Under the pieces are notes generated by a model. That model was not told the DNA's origin and did not search any database. It saw only the letters and a program-made list of their open reading frames with translations. Below are positions 52,825 to 64,000 of a stretch of DNA of 64,000 nt, piece after piece (position 1 is the stretch's first letter; each line of letters opens with the position of its first letter). A program made the position numbers and the translations under genes. The stretch comes from Romboutsia hominis (GTDB lineage Bacteria > Bacillota > Clostridia > Peptostreptococcales > Peptostreptococcaceae): positions 2,395,565-2,459,564 of the forward strand of contig NZ_LN650648.1 of the NCBI RefSeq assembly GCF_900002575.1, written 5' to 3'.

Positions 52825-53880
52825 CTACTTCATATTCATAAATTTAATACCTATACCTATACCAAATATAGCTATTGATGTCATCACTTCTGGTGTTAAT
52901 AAACTACTTTCTTCTTTATTTTCTTCCTTCTTTACTTCTTGTTTTTGACTTTTCTCTTTGCTGTCTTCAATTTTATCATCATCGGTATTTGTCACTTCAT
53001 TATTAGAGTTATTTTTTTTATCTATATTTACTTCGTTTACATTTATATCTTTGTCTATATTATTATCTGTTATATTATCATTATCAACATCTTTATCATC
53101 GCTTGAATCTAAATTTTCACCTTTATTTGATTCTTGATTATTTTCTTGTTTATCATTATTTATTGATGATACATCTCCTCCCACTTGAAGATACTTATAT
53201 GCTCTACCACCAAATACTAAGTGCTTCCCATCTTTGTCTACATTTTCTTCAAAGTTATAGTATAAGTTATAATCTTTAAAGCTTTCTAAATCATCCCACA
53301 GTACATTACCTTCTACATATTTTCCATTATCACTTATATAGTTTGGTACTATTTGCTTGTTATCTAGATTATCTATACTATTATATATTCTGTACTTATT
53401 TTCTATTATGCTCTCAGTTCCAAGATCTATGATTTGATTTGATATATTTACACTTTTTAGTTTTCCATTTGTAAATAAGTTTTTTATTTCATTTATACTT
53501 TCTATATTATTATTTGATAAATCTATACTTTCTAGATTCGTTGCATATTCTAGGCCTGACAGACTTTTTATATTTTTATTGCTTCCATTATCTGAGCTTA
53601 TACTTTTAAGACTTTCTATTTCTGATCTTGTTACAGACGAGTTTATATCACTTTTATCTAATTCTTTATTTATTGCTCTTTTTAAATTTACATCGCTTAT
53701 ATTTATAATTTCACTTATTTCTTTTTCGTCTATTGTTTCTTCATTATTTTCTGGTTCTATATTTTCTAATTCTTTATAGCATTTTTCCTCTGCATAAGAG
53801 TTAATTTCACTGATGCTAACCAATAAAAATATAGCAATTAACATTGTTACGACTTTATTCTGCTTCACACGCTGATTCAA
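52825..53880 (-). CDS. Exported leucine-rich-repeat protein with C-terminal membrane segment
   Basis: 351 residues from a TTG at 53880 (GGAGG at 8 nt). Signal peptide about 1-30; a short LRR region (about 60-150: LKRAINKELDK, LSGLEYATNLESIDLSNNNIESI); a small beta domain (about 170-230, LVFGGRAYKYLQVGG); a long Asp/Asn/Lys/Glu-rich tail (235-330); and a hydrophobic end (VMTSIAIFGIGIGIKF) with no LPxTG motif. Internalin-like repeats suggest protein binding at the surface. No partner evident. Confidence 0.82.
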   Translation of the reverse strand: MNQRVKQNKVVTMLIAIFLLVSISEINSYAEEKCYKELENIEPENNEETIDEKEISEIINISDVNLKRAINKELDKSDINSSVTRSEIESLKSISSDNGSNKNIKSLSGLEYATNLESIDLSNNNIESINEIKNLFTNGKLKSVNISNQIIDLGTESIIENKYRIYNSIDNLDNKQIVPNYISDNGKYVEGNVLWDDLESFKDYNLYYNFEENVDKDGKHLVFGGRAYKYLQVGGDVSSINNDKQENNQESNKGENLDSSDDKDVDNDNITDNNIDKDINVNEVNIDKKNNSNNEVTNTDDDKIEDSKEKSQKQEVKKEENKEESSLLTPEVMTSIAIFGIGIGIKFMNMK

Positions 53881-54163
53881 TATTTATTCCTCCATAGTAT
53901 CTTTTCTACCATTCTAGTATCTAAAACTTTATGATATTTTTATATATTAATTTTACGTATTGTAACTTTTATTATTTATAGTGAAATTATTAATTATAAA
54001 AAGCTCCGTCAAATAATTTAGTTTATTCTTTTCAATTATACATTTCATAATTAAATTATTTCATTCATTTTTTATTACTTGTTATTATATACTCTTATTA
54101 TTCACTAACTATATCATTAGCCTTTTTATCTTTATATACATTCACACTCTAAAAATTTTTATA
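53881..54163. other. AT-rich intergenic region, nothing seen
   Basis: Upstream of the LRR gene; presumably holds its promoter. No frame, repeat or hairpin apart from the long terminator to its right. Confidence 0.45.
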
Positions 54164-54214
54164 TTAACAAAGAAAAACAATACTATATAAAATAGTATTG
54201 TTTTTCTTTGTTAA
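54164..54214. terminator. Very long perfect hairpin after the O-acetylation operon
   Basis: 23-bp perfect inverted repeat (54164-54186 with 54192-54214) around ATAAA. It follows the stop of the DHHW gene. Longer than needed for termination; it may also block antisense transcription. Confidence 0.8.
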
Positions 54215-54248
54215 TACTTATCTATTATTATTTTACTTAAAATAGTAT

Positions 54249-55442
54249 TTATATATTATTTAAAACTGATGCTAATGTATTATCAGAGAAAAATGTATTA
54301 GCATTATATAAATAAAGCATATCTGTTATCTTTTCTTTGTCTATTAATTTTTCTATATCTTCATAGAAATATCTTGGGTCAACCATTATTATCTCGCTAA
54401 AATAAGGAGTTAAAAACTGAACCATACTATTTGCATAAGAATCCTTAACTAGTAATAGCTTTCTATCACTAGTTGATGTTGTATTTATCTTAACTAATGG
54501 ATGGTTACCTCCTAAGAATACTCCGTACTTATCCTTAGTTTTTAACTTCTCACTATCATATATAGATGGTGCTTTTTTCTTTTCCTCAACATAATTAACT
54601 ACTACTTGATCATTATCATCCTTTGGAATATATACATCTATACTATCAGTATCCTTAGATGCAAACCCACTTTTTGAGTATAATGTTCCATAAAAATCAT
54701 TAGCTACTGGTTCTATATTATATTCTTTTCCTTTATTATCTAACTTCATAGCTTTAGCAGTTTCTAAAAATCCATAATAAGCTCCTAAAGTTGTCCAGTG
54801 ATGGTCTGTTTTATAGTATATATATTCATCCTTATGTTTATCTAGTGCATTATATGAATCTATAAAGTTTATTTTATTATCTAAAGATTTATTTAAATCA
54901 TCTAGATATTTCTTTTGATCTAATACTGGAGCATATGTAGGTAATTTATCATCTAGTATGCTAATTGCATTTGGTGCTATAAACATATATTGATTTATAT
55001 CCTTATGCTTTTTAGCAAAGTCATTTATAGCTTTTATATTTTCATTTAAATTTTCTTTATCTGGCTTACTAAACCCTTCCATAAGATATCCATCATCACA
55101 TATATATACTCCGTTGTTTTGTTTTTTTCCAAGCATTCTATCTATATGTGACTTTACATTTATAAAGAAATCTCTTCCTATAAATTGGTCTACCTTATAC
55201 TTTTCATATTTTGTTGTAAATCTACCTTCTAATAGTCTCTCAAAGGTAAACTTTGGTTTCTTTGCAAGCATTCTATTTTCCGATTCGGAAAAGTCCTTAT
55301 CCTTAGTTACAATATTTAATGTAAATACTAAAAATATAAATACTAAAAATACTAAAGTTAAAGTTTTAAAATATCTATTTTTATATCTAATTTGTTTATA
55401 TATTTTGGATTCATTTTTATTTTTTAAGCACCTTTTTTTCAT
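54249..55442 (-). CDS. DHHW family protein (AlgX/PatB-like, glycan O-acetylation)
   Basis: 397 residues. N-terminal cytoplasmic tail and one membrane anchor (about 27-47, TLVFLVFIFLVFTLNIV), then an extracellular SGNH-like domain with the diagnostic YKTDHHWTTLGAYYGF motif (PF14286) and ENRMLAKKP near the start. DHHW/AlgX/AlgJ-type proteins take acyl groups presented by an MBOAT channel and load them onto the glycan. Only 14 bp separate it from the MBOAT gene, so both act together. Confidence 0.9.
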   Translation of the reverse strand: MKKRCLKNKNESKIYKQIRYKNRYFKTLTLVFLVFIFLVFTLNIVTKDKDFSESENRMLAKKPKFTFERLLEGRFTTKYEKYKVDQFIGRDFFINVKSHIDRMLGKKQNNGVYICDDGYLMEGFSKPDKENLNENIKAINDFAKKHKDINQYMFIAPNAISILDDKLPTYAPVLDQKKYLDDLNKSLDNKINFIDSYNALDKHKDEYIYYKTDHHWTTLGAYYGFLETAKAMKLDNKGKEYNIEPVANDFYGTLYSKSGFASKDTDSIDVYIPKDDNDQVVVNYVEEKKKAPSIYDSEKLKTKDKYGVFLGGNHPLVKINTTSTSDRKLLLVKDSYANSMVQFLTPYFSEIIMVDPRYFYEDIEKLIDKEKITDMLYLYNANTFFSDNTLASVLNNI

Positions 55443-55456
55443 AATAATCTCCCTTC

Positions 55457-56857
55457 CTAGAATCTAAAGTATAAGAAAGGATTGTAGGTTGCATTTACTA
55501 GATATGCTGTTGCTATAAATAGTATTATTAAATTTATAGCTATTCCCAATATAATACCCCATTTTTTCTTATACACTATTTTTTTGTATACTATGTTAAC
55601 TATTGGTGTTGAACATAGTATTATAGGAATTAAAATTATTATATTTGTATATAAATAATATATAAAAGTACTATCTATAATTGGATTTCCATTTAATCCA
55701 AACATAACACTTATATACTGAAGTCCAGCTCCTAGATTATCATATGAGAAAAATACCCATCCTATCATAACTAATATCATAGTGTATAGATGTCTTATAA
55801 ATGATGGAATACTTTCTAATACATTTTTTAAGAATATCTTCTCTATAAAAAGTATTACTCCATAGTATAATCCCCAAACTATAAAGTTCCAACTAGATCC
55901 ATGCCATAGACCTGTTAAAAACCATACTACAAATAAGTTTCTAACTTGCTTTGGTATAGAACATCTATTACCACCTAATGGTATATATACATATTCTCTA
56001 AACCAGCTTCCAAGACTTATATGCCATCTTCTCCAAAACTCCGTAACACTTTTAGATACGTATGGATAGTTGAAGTTTTCTATAAAGTCAAATCCAAACA
56101 TTTTTCCAAGACCTATTGCCATATCACTATATCCACTAAAATCAAAGTATATTTGAAGTGTGTATGCTATTATTCCTAGCCATGATGTAAGCACTGAAAT
56201 AGAGTTTATATCCATTGCTTGTACACTTGTAAATAACATACCTATGTTGTTTGCAAATAAAACTTTCTTTCCTAGACCTTGTATGAATCTTTCTGCACCT
56301 TCTCCAAATTTACTAACAGTTTCTTTTCTATTATCTATTTGGTAGTCTATATCAGAATATCTAACTATAGGTCCTGCTACAAGTTGTGGAAACATAGATA
56401 CATAAAGTCCAAATGATATAACACTTTTTTGGACTTTTACCTTATTTAAATACACATCTACTACATAAGATAATGTTTGGAATGTGTAAAAAGATATTCC
56501 TATAGGTAAAGGTAGTTGTGAATAGGAAATATTTAAAGAAAATAAAGTATTTATATTTTCTATTAGGAAACCATAATATTTAAAAAATCCTAATATTCCT
56601 AAGTTAACTACTATTGTGAGTATAAATATACCCTTTGACAAACTTTTGCCTCTATGCTTGTCTATAATAAGCCCCATAATATAATCAAATATGGTTGTAA
56701 ATATCATTAAAAATACATACACAGGCTCTCCCCATGCATAAAACACTAAACTTATAAGAAGTAATATAAAATTTCTAAAACTTCTAGGAGCTATATAATA
56801 TAGCATTAGTGTTATAGGTAAAAAAGTAAACATAAAAATTATACTACTAAAAACCAC
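55457..56857 (-). CDS. MBOAT-family O-acyltransferase (AlgI/PatA-like)
   Basis: 466 residues, about ten to twelve membrane segments. PLPIGISFYTFQTLSYVVDVY, MFPQLVAGPIVRYSDI, FDFSGYSDMAIGLGKMFGF, FWRRWHISLGSWFREYVYIPLGGNR and FLTGLWHGSSWNFIVWG include the conserved histidines of AlgI/PatA/DltB-like enzymes. It carries acetyl groups across the membrane to the DHHW or SGNH partner. Central gene of the O-acetylation cassette. Confidence 0.95.
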   Translation of the reverse strand: MVFSSIIFMFTFLPITLMLYYIAPRSFRNFILLLISLVFYAWGEPVYVFLMIFTTIFDYIMGLIIDKHRGKSLSKGIFILTIVVNLGILGFFKYYGFLIENINTLFSLNISYSQLPLPIGISFYTFQTLSYVVDVYLNKVKVQKSVISFGLYVSMFPQLVAGPIVRYSDIDYQIDNRKETVSKFGEGAERFIQGLGKKVLFANNIGMLFTSVQAMDINSISVLTSWLGIIAYTLQIYFDFSGYSDMAIGLGKMFGFDFIENFNYPYVSKSVTEFWRRWHISLGSWFREYVYIPLGGNRCSIPKQVRNLFVVWFLTGLWHGSSWNFIVWGLYYGVILFIEKIFLKNVLESIPSFIRHLYTMILVMIGWVFFSYDNLGAGLQYISVMFGLNGNPIIDSTFIYYLYTNIIILIPIILCSTPIVNIVYKKIVYKKKWGIILGIAINLIILFIATAYLVNATYNPFLYFRF

Positions 56858-57085
56858 ACCTTTACCTACTTTCTATTTTCTTTATTTAATTAAATTAATC
56901 AATTTTTACTTAATACTATTACTTTTAAATATAAATATTTATTTAAAGCAAATTTCAAATCTTAATAAATATTAATTTAAAACTTTCTCATTTTATAAAG
57001 TATACGTTAATTGACTTTTATATCGATACAAATCATATATTTTGCATAATTTACCATTTGTATATTGTATTTATTTTAAACTATA

Positions 57086-57559
57086 TTACTTAACAATACT
57101 TTCTTTAAAAGCCTCTTTCATTTCTTCTGCCTTTGGTGATACAGCAAAAAATATGTACTTACCTTTAACTTTTAATTCATAATTATCTAAAAGCTCACAT
57201 TGCTTTGGTCCATATCCACTAAAGCTTTCTAATTGTTTATTAACTCTAGAGTCTATAACATCTTCTATGAACTGAACTTGACTTTCATCCTTAACTTTTA
57301 CTATTAACATCTCATCTACATCCATAGTAGACTTTGGAGTGTATAATATAAAGCCATCTAAGTCATTTGAATTTAATCCATAGTATCTTTTTAAAGTTTT
57401 GCTATTTCCTTTTTCCATCTTATCTAAGCTAACTTTACTACTTATATCTTTTTCTATATCTTCTAGTTTCTTATTTTGATTAATTCCACATCCGCTCATA
57501 AAAATCATAGAAAACATAACTACAAGAATCATTAGACTAACTTTTAATTTCTTTTTCAA
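57086..57559 (-). CDS. DUF4358 lipoprotein
   Basis: 157 residues from a TTG at 57559, which has AAGGGAAG at 8 nt; an upstream ATG (57637) would overlap the preceding gene and hide the signal. Lipobox FMSGC after a hydrophobic stretch. The rest (LDKMEKGNSKTLKRYYGLNSND, MLIVKVKDESQVQFIEDVI) matches DUF4358, regularly found between SGNH and MBOAT genes. Anchored outside; its exact role in acetylation is unknown. Confidence 0.85.
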   Translation of the reverse strand: MKKKLKVSLMILVVMFSMIFMSGCGINQNKKLEDIEKDISSKVSLDKMEKGNSKTLKRYYGLNSNDLDGFILYTPKSTMDVDEMLIVKVKDESQVQFIEDVIDSRVNKQLESFSGYGPKQCELLDNYELKVKGKYIFFAVSPKAEEMKEAFKESIVK

Positions 57560-57600
57560 TATAATCACTTCCCTTATAGATTTGTCCATAAATGCTAATC

Positions 57601-58452
57601 TTATAAATTCATTTGTGATACCATAGAATTTAGCCACAATTTATAAGCACTTGGTAGAAAGTGTATTCCATCTGGTTCATAATACTTAGAGTCTAAAGTG
57701 CCTACATTTATATATCTAATTCCTAATTCACTACACATATTTTCTAATGCTATATTAAAACTATCTAAATTTTTAAGCATAGGTTGTTTGTTTATGGCTT
57801 TTTGTTGTACTGGGAAGATAGATGTTAGATAAATTTTAGAACTTGGTAACTTACTTTGAACTTCTTTGATTAGTTTTTCATAGCTTTTTATAAAATCTTT
57901 AGGATTACTGTATAATTCTAAGTCATTCATTCCATAAGTCATAATTACATTTGAAGGTGATAAATCTACTACGGTTGATACATCATCTTTTGCCTCTACA
58001 GTAGTTCTACCTTTATAGGCAACTACTGATGAGCCACTTAATATCTCATACTCTGTAAGACCTTCCGCCCTTGAATCTCCCATTATAACTGAGTTTTCAA
58101 ACAAAGTGCTATAGTCTACCTTCTTATTTTTATCTTTAGATTCATTCTCTTCTTTTTTACGTTTAATATCATTTATTTCTTCTTGAATCTCTGTAATATT
58201 TTTACTTTCTAATCGCTTTACTGCTTTTATACCTGACTCTACTGTTTTGTCACTATTAGCCATTTCAAATACTTCCTCGCTATTAGTATTATCATTGTTA
58301 TTCTTGTCTTTACTTATTTCTTTGCTATTACTAATTTTTTCATTACCTGAGTTTTTCATTTCTCCTCTAATTACTGTGAATAGGGCTAGTATAGCTACTA
58401 GTAGTAAAAATGTTGCTATTGCTACTCTTTTTTTATTAAGTTTTCTTTTCAT
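57601..58452 (-). CDS. Membrane-anchored SGNH/GDSL hydrolase or acetyltransferase
   Basis: 283 residues. N-terminal anchor (about 10-28), charged linker (30-110), SGNH domain (about 115-283) with block I VIMGDSRAEGL, block III TYGMNDLEL and block V EPDGIHFLP (Asp and His of the triad). First gene of the operon SGNH-DUF4358-MBOAT-DHHW. It probably transfers or removes acetyl groups on the same glycan. Direction of reaction cannot be told. Confidence 0.88.
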   Translation of the reverse strand: MKRKLNKKRVAIATFLLLVAILALFTVIRGEMKNSGNEKISNSKEISKDKNNNDNTNSEEVFEMANSDKTVESGIKAVKRLESKNITEIQEEINDIKRKKEENESKDKNKKVDYSTLFENSVIMGDSRAEGLTEYEILSGSSVVAYKGRTTVEAKDDVSTVVDLSPSNVIMTYGMNDLELYSNPKDFIKSYEKLIKEVQSKLPSSKIYLTSIFPVQQKAINKQPMLKNLDSFNIALENMCSELGIRYINVGTLDSKYYEPDGIHFLPSAYKLWLNSMVSQMNL

Positions 58453-59080
58453 AGTAGTTCTACCCTTCTCTTGGTTACTTTTTAATTATTATGAATTCTA
58501 TTATAATATAAATAAAATTTTTTATTAAATGTAATTTTTTCTAATTCTAAATTTCTCAATTTAAAATATATGTTTATATATTTTTTTATATAAACATTTC
58601 TGTATTATTTATATCTATTTATACAATCGATTATATAAGTAAATATAATATTATCAATTTAATCTTTATTTGGATATAAGCACCACCTCTTGTCGAATTT
58701 TGTAAGTTGCAATGCTAATTATAAGGTAATACTTTTGGTTAGTAAAGGAACAAATTGGATAAACAATATGTCAGAAATGTAACAATTTTACCTGAAACTT
58801 TTTACAATAATTTAATTCAATATATTCTAATATATGTATAAATTTATACATATATTATCAATACTTCTCTTGGTATATAGCTCTATTTTAATATTAGATA
58901 TGATATTTTAAAAAGATTATTTGAAATTTTAAAAATATAGTTAATATAGATTTTTTTATTTTTCAGTACATTTTATGCATAAGCTCTATAGCTTCTTTTA
59001 ACTCCAATATTTATCCTCTTTATTTTTCGATATACTCAATTTAGTTTAATTATTTTTTACATAAATTTGTGCAATAAAAA
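58453..59080. other. Long AT-rich intergenic region
   Basis: No gene-like frame. One isolated Spo0A-type box TGTCGAA on the plus strand at 58691-58697. Promoter of the SGNH operon expected near the left end. Confidence 0.45.
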
Positions 59081-59101
59081 AACACTAGCTAAACTAGTGT
59101 T
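59081..59101 (-). terminator. Terminator of rnpB
   Basis: Stem AACACTAG / CTAGTGTT with a 4-5 nt loop, followed by T7 on the minus strand, directly after the RNase P RNA. Confidence 0.88.
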
Positions 59102-59112
59102 ATAAATAATAA

Positions 59113-59453
59113 GCAAGTCTATAAGCGGAGTTCTGTATTTGACAATCATCTTTCTAGGCTTATTGTCACCAATAAACTCAAGCGGCCTACCAACCGGAGG
59201 GTACGAGCAATACCCTTTTTATCCTATTCTGGCCTTGCTCCAGGTGGGGTTTACACGGCTTTGCTAGTCACCTAGCAAACGGTGAGCTCTTACCTCACCT
59301 TTTCATCCTTACCACAAAAGTGGCGGTTATTTTCTGTTGCACTTTCCTTAAGATCACTCTCACTAGGCGTTACCTAGCACCCTGCTCTATGGAGCTCCGA
59401 CTTTCCTCACGTAGCTAAAAGCTACCCGCGATTGTCTGGCTTACTTAATATTT
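59113..59453 (-). ncRNA. rnpB: RNase P RNA (bacterial type)
   Basis: The minus strand begins AAGTAAGCCAGACAATCGCG and contains the universally conserved GAGGAAAGTC, the CAGGGTGC and GTAACGCCTAG regions, a GTGCAACAGAAA block and the 3' part with AGACTTGCTTATT pairing back to the 5' end. Length about 340 nt is normal. It is the ribozyme that trims tRNA 5' ends. Its own terminator follows at once. Ends are approximate within a few bases. Confidence 0.93.
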
Positions 59454-59779
59454 AATTGATGTATATAATATATCATATATTATTATTTATGTCAAAATTT
59501 AAATTTTACCTATATTTCTATCATATGGACTAATAATTCAACTTTTCCTTGTTCTATAATCGATCATATTTATACAACTAATATGCCTGTTCAAAAGGAT
59601 TATTACTAATTCATTAGTTTAGTAATATATGATTATATTTATAATAAATAATATAATTACTTAAGCAAAACTACTGATGATAATAAGTTAATTTATGTTT
59701 TAATAGTTATTTATTATAATAATTAATTAGCCCTATAGGTATTATCTAATATTTTATATACGTTTTAGAATTGTAATCA
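59454..59779. other. AT-rich intergenic region, nothing seen
   Basis: Between rnpB and the DUF2812 gene. It should contain the rnpB promoter, but I could not place it with confidence. Confidence 0.45.
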
Positions 59780-60355
59780 TTAATTTTTAGCTGATAATAT
59801 TGCTTTTTTCATCTTGTTTTTAATACACATACTACATGGTATTAAAGCTATAAAAAATCCAAAAGCTCCTCCTGCTATCATATAAATAATAAGTTTTAGG
59901 CATTCATATACACTTGAATCTATTGCTATATTCTCCATTATATAAGCTATTAATCCTGATATTATCGCTATTACTACTGAGTAAATCGCGGTCTTTTTAA
60001 CACCTTTATTCATAGCCTTGTATTTAAGTCCTAAAGTATATCCATCACTATATATAGGATGTGTTCCTTCTGGTGCCTTAAAAAAATGAAAGCCTTCATA
60101 AGAAGTTACATGAGTCCATCCGCTTTCTTCTATTAATTCTATATAAGAATCTAAATCATCTTTATTTTCATTATAATCAACACAGTATATAAGATTTTGA
60201 GGTTCTCCTTTTACAAGCTTATAAGATAATTTCTCAAAATTATCAAATATCCATCCTTCTTTAGCTAATTTTCCTAGCTTTTTCATTTCTTTTTCTTCCG
60301 CAAATCCTAATCCCATTGATGCTATATATTTTACATTTTTACTCATAATTATCAC
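59780..60355 (-). CDS. DUF2812 membrane protein
   Basis: 191 residues. N-terminal soluble DUF2812 domain (about 3-105; GLAFAEEKEMKKLGKLAKEGWIF, YELIEESGWTHVTSYEGFHFFKAPEGTHPIYSD-type sequence) followed by two membrane helices (about 120-140 and 155-175). DUF2812 genes usually follow a PadR regulator gene, as here, and the pair is thought to sense membrane or drug stress. Function unproven. Confidence 0.88.
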   Translation of the reverse strand: MIIMSKNVKYIASMGLGFAEEKEMKKLGKLAKEGWIFDNFEKLSYKLVKGEPQNLIYCVDYNENKDDLDSYIELIEESGWTHVTSYEGFHFFKAPEGTHPIYSDGYTLGLKYKAMNKGVKKTAIYSVVIAIISGLIAYIMENIAIDSSVYECLKLIIYMIAGGAFGFFIALIPCSMCIKNKMKKAILSAKN

Positions 60356-60436
60356 CTTTTTAATATCATTAATTTATTATATTTACCCTTTATAACTAAT
60401 CTACATTATCATTAAATCGTTTTGATTTACTTATAT

Positions 60437-60775
60437 CTATCTCTCTAATCTACTAAAGGCCTCTGCACCATGAAGAGCCATCTTATATCTTCTTTCTTTT
60501 TCCATAGTTATAACTTTTAGTCCTCTCTCTGTAAGCTTATATATCTTTCTTCTTCCTTCTTCTCCAGCTAATTCTATATAATCTTGTTCTTGCATCTTCT
60601 TTAGCATAGTATATAAGGTAGCAGGACCTATTATAACCTCTTTTTCAGTCAACTCCTCTATATATTTACTAATTCCATAACCATGCATAGGTACTAATAA
60701 TGCTAAAAGTATATAATACCCTGATTCCGTTAACTGCTCTTCTTGTAGTGAATTATTTCTACTCACTCTACTCAC
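60437..60775 (-). CDS. PadR-family transcriptional regulator
   Basis: 112 residues. Winged-helix: LTESGYYILLALLVPMHGYGISKYIEEL, IGPATLYTMLKKMQEQDYIELAGEEGRRKIYKLTERG, typical of PadR. Repressor of its own operon in most studied cases. 81 bp upstream of the DUF2812 gene, same strand; likely one transcript. Confidence 0.92.
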   Translation of the reverse strand: MSRVSRNNSLQEEQLTESGYYILLALLVPMHGYGISKYIEELTEKEVIIGPATLYTMLKKMQEQDYIELAGEEGRRKIYKLTERGLKVITMEKERRYKMALHGAEAFSRLER

Positions 60776-60825
60776 TTCCTTTCTATAGGTATAAACCTAG
60801 TTCAATATTTAATCTCTCTTTAGCT

Positions 60826-61274
60826 TTACATTTTTATTTTTTGCGCATATTCAAATATTTTTTCTACATGTTTAATGGAATCTTTTTTACCCATATTAAC
60901 TATTGCTGATTCGTTTATTCTACTTATAACAGCTAACTTAACAACAAAACATAAATCAAAAATTATTATTAAAGCTACTCAACCACTAATACCTATTTAC
61001 TCCCACATAATCTACTCTTCTCTTGTACTTATATGTCTAGGTATTGATTAAACAATTTTACTATCTATACCTCTATATCATTAATTAATATATCCATTAT
61101 TGATATATCTAATTACAATATATCATAATTAGATTATATTGTGTATAAATTTTATTATAAAATATAATTTATATATAATATTTATTTTTATATAATATTT
61201 ATTTTTATATAATATAAAACTCTATATTTTGATTTATCATTAGTTATAATATTGCAAGTAATTTATTATAACAA
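60826..61274. other. Intergenic region with a possible short gene relic
   Basis: On the minus strand 60826-60978 an open stretch of about 50 codons reads VKLAVISRINESAIVNMGKK, then KDSIKHVEKIFEYAQKIKM, which looks coding but lacks a start and is preceded by a stop. The rest is AT-rich with repeated TATATAATATTTATTTT-type sequence. Relic only, low certainty. Confidence 0.35.
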
Positions 61275-61304
61275 AAAAGACTATGTATAAATACATAGTC
61301 TTTT
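61275..61304 (-). terminator. Terminator of the rRNA-tRNA transcript
   Basis: 13-bp perfect stem AAAAGACTATGTA / TACATAGTCTTTT with a 4-nt loop and T6 on the minus side, three bases after the tRNA. Confidence 0.9.
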
Positions 61305-61306
61305 AC

Positions 61307-61381
61307 TGGAGCTGGTGATAGGAATCGAACCTACAACCTGCTGATTACAAGTCAGCTGCTCTACCGTTGAGCCACACCAGC
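61307..61381 (-). tRNA. tRNA-Thr (anticodon TGT)
   Basis: The minus strand folds as a standard cloverleaf: acceptor GCTGGTG/CACCAGC, D arm GCTC/GAGC, anticodon loop CTTGTAA (anticodon TGT), T loop TTCGATT, and an encoded CCA end. It lies about 72 bp after the 23S rRNA end and just before a terminator, so it is co-transcribed with the rRNA. Confidence 0.95.
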
Positions 61382-61453
61382 ATATTATTTTTTTGATTAA
61401 GTTTAGTACCCTCAAAACTGCATATCATTTAGTCAATCATTTTATTTTGGTCA

Positions 61454-64000
<2,547 letters not shown>

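Noticed and set aside
53027..53200. Low-complexity Asp/Asn repeat region as a separate element
   Set aside because: It is the acidic tail of the LRR protein and in frame with it.
58691..58697. Spo0A box upstream of rnpB and the SGNH operon
   Set aside because: Single 7-bp match, far from both predicted starts; expected by chance in 64 kb.

Overview
The window is low-GC, AT-rich Firmicute DNA. Its content points to a member of the Peptostreptococcaceae (Clostridioides/Paraclostridium/Paeniclostridium/Romboutsia type), although the species cannot be named from sequence alone. The reasons are five proteins with triple cell wall binding repeat 2 (CWB2, PF04122) modules, an accessory SecA2 beside a Cwp6-like CWB2-amidase, and a wall-glycan cluster with a MurJ/MviN-type flippase. 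This combination is known from the slpA/secA2/PSII locus of Clostridioides difficile. Here it is rearranged, and the likely S-layer genes lie 9-19 kb away from secA2.

Layout. 1-1.8 kb: start of a GHL10-like glycosidase (cut by the window edge) and an SH3b-NlpC/P60 hydrolase. 1.8-15 kb: a surface-polysaccharide cluster on the minus strand (initiating sugar-phosphate transferase, MurJ-like flippase, Wzy-like polymerase, glycosyltransferases, CDP-glycerol transferase, UDP-glucose dehydrogenase, CapD-like dehydratase), with a CWB2 protein that ends in a membrane anchor. 15-22 kb: CWB2-amidase, secA2 and a solute-binding/EAL sensor; secA2 is flanked by two small plus-strand RNA genes. 22-28.4 kb: a decaying copy of a lipid-linked sugar module (DedA, UbiA pseudogene, GT-C-like protein, acyltransferase) and a GtrII-type transferase. 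28.6-31.1 kb: large S-layer-type CWB2 protein with a strong promoter and two Spo0A-like boxes. 31.3-36.6 kb: Mor-like regulator, DUF1659/DUF2922/YvrJ operon, phage-type replication genes and repressor, then HNH and transposase remnants. 36.8-38.4 kb: second S-layer-type CWB2 protein. 39-48 kb: zinc-ribbon membrane protein, a broken surface-protein gene, then the intact lipid-linked sugar module (acyltransferase, GtrA, HAD phosphatase, DPPR-synthase-like UbiA, GT-C-like protein), an L,D-transpeptidase with choline-binding-type repeats, and DedA. 48-54 kb: CWB2/beta-helix protein with an apparent ATA start, galE, galU, LRR protein. 54-58.5 kb: O-acetylation cassette (SGNH, DUF4358, MBOAT, DHHW). 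59-64 kb: rnpB, a DUF2812/PadR pair, tRNA-Thr and the 3' part of a 23S rRNA.

How it works together (inference). GalU, GalE and the UDP-glucose dehydrogenase make precursors. The 2-15 kb cluster builds and flips a wall polymer. The UbiA/HAD/GtrA/GT-C set probably decorates it with a pentose donated from polyprenyl phosphate, and the MBOAT cassette acetylates it. The polymer would anchor the CWB2 proteins, which SecA2 may export. The strongest unexpected signal is a pair of paralogous ~85-nt RNA genes on either side of secA2. Their shared segment is complementary to the first nucleotides of both S-layer-type mRNAs, which suggests an RNA circuit controlling the cell surface.
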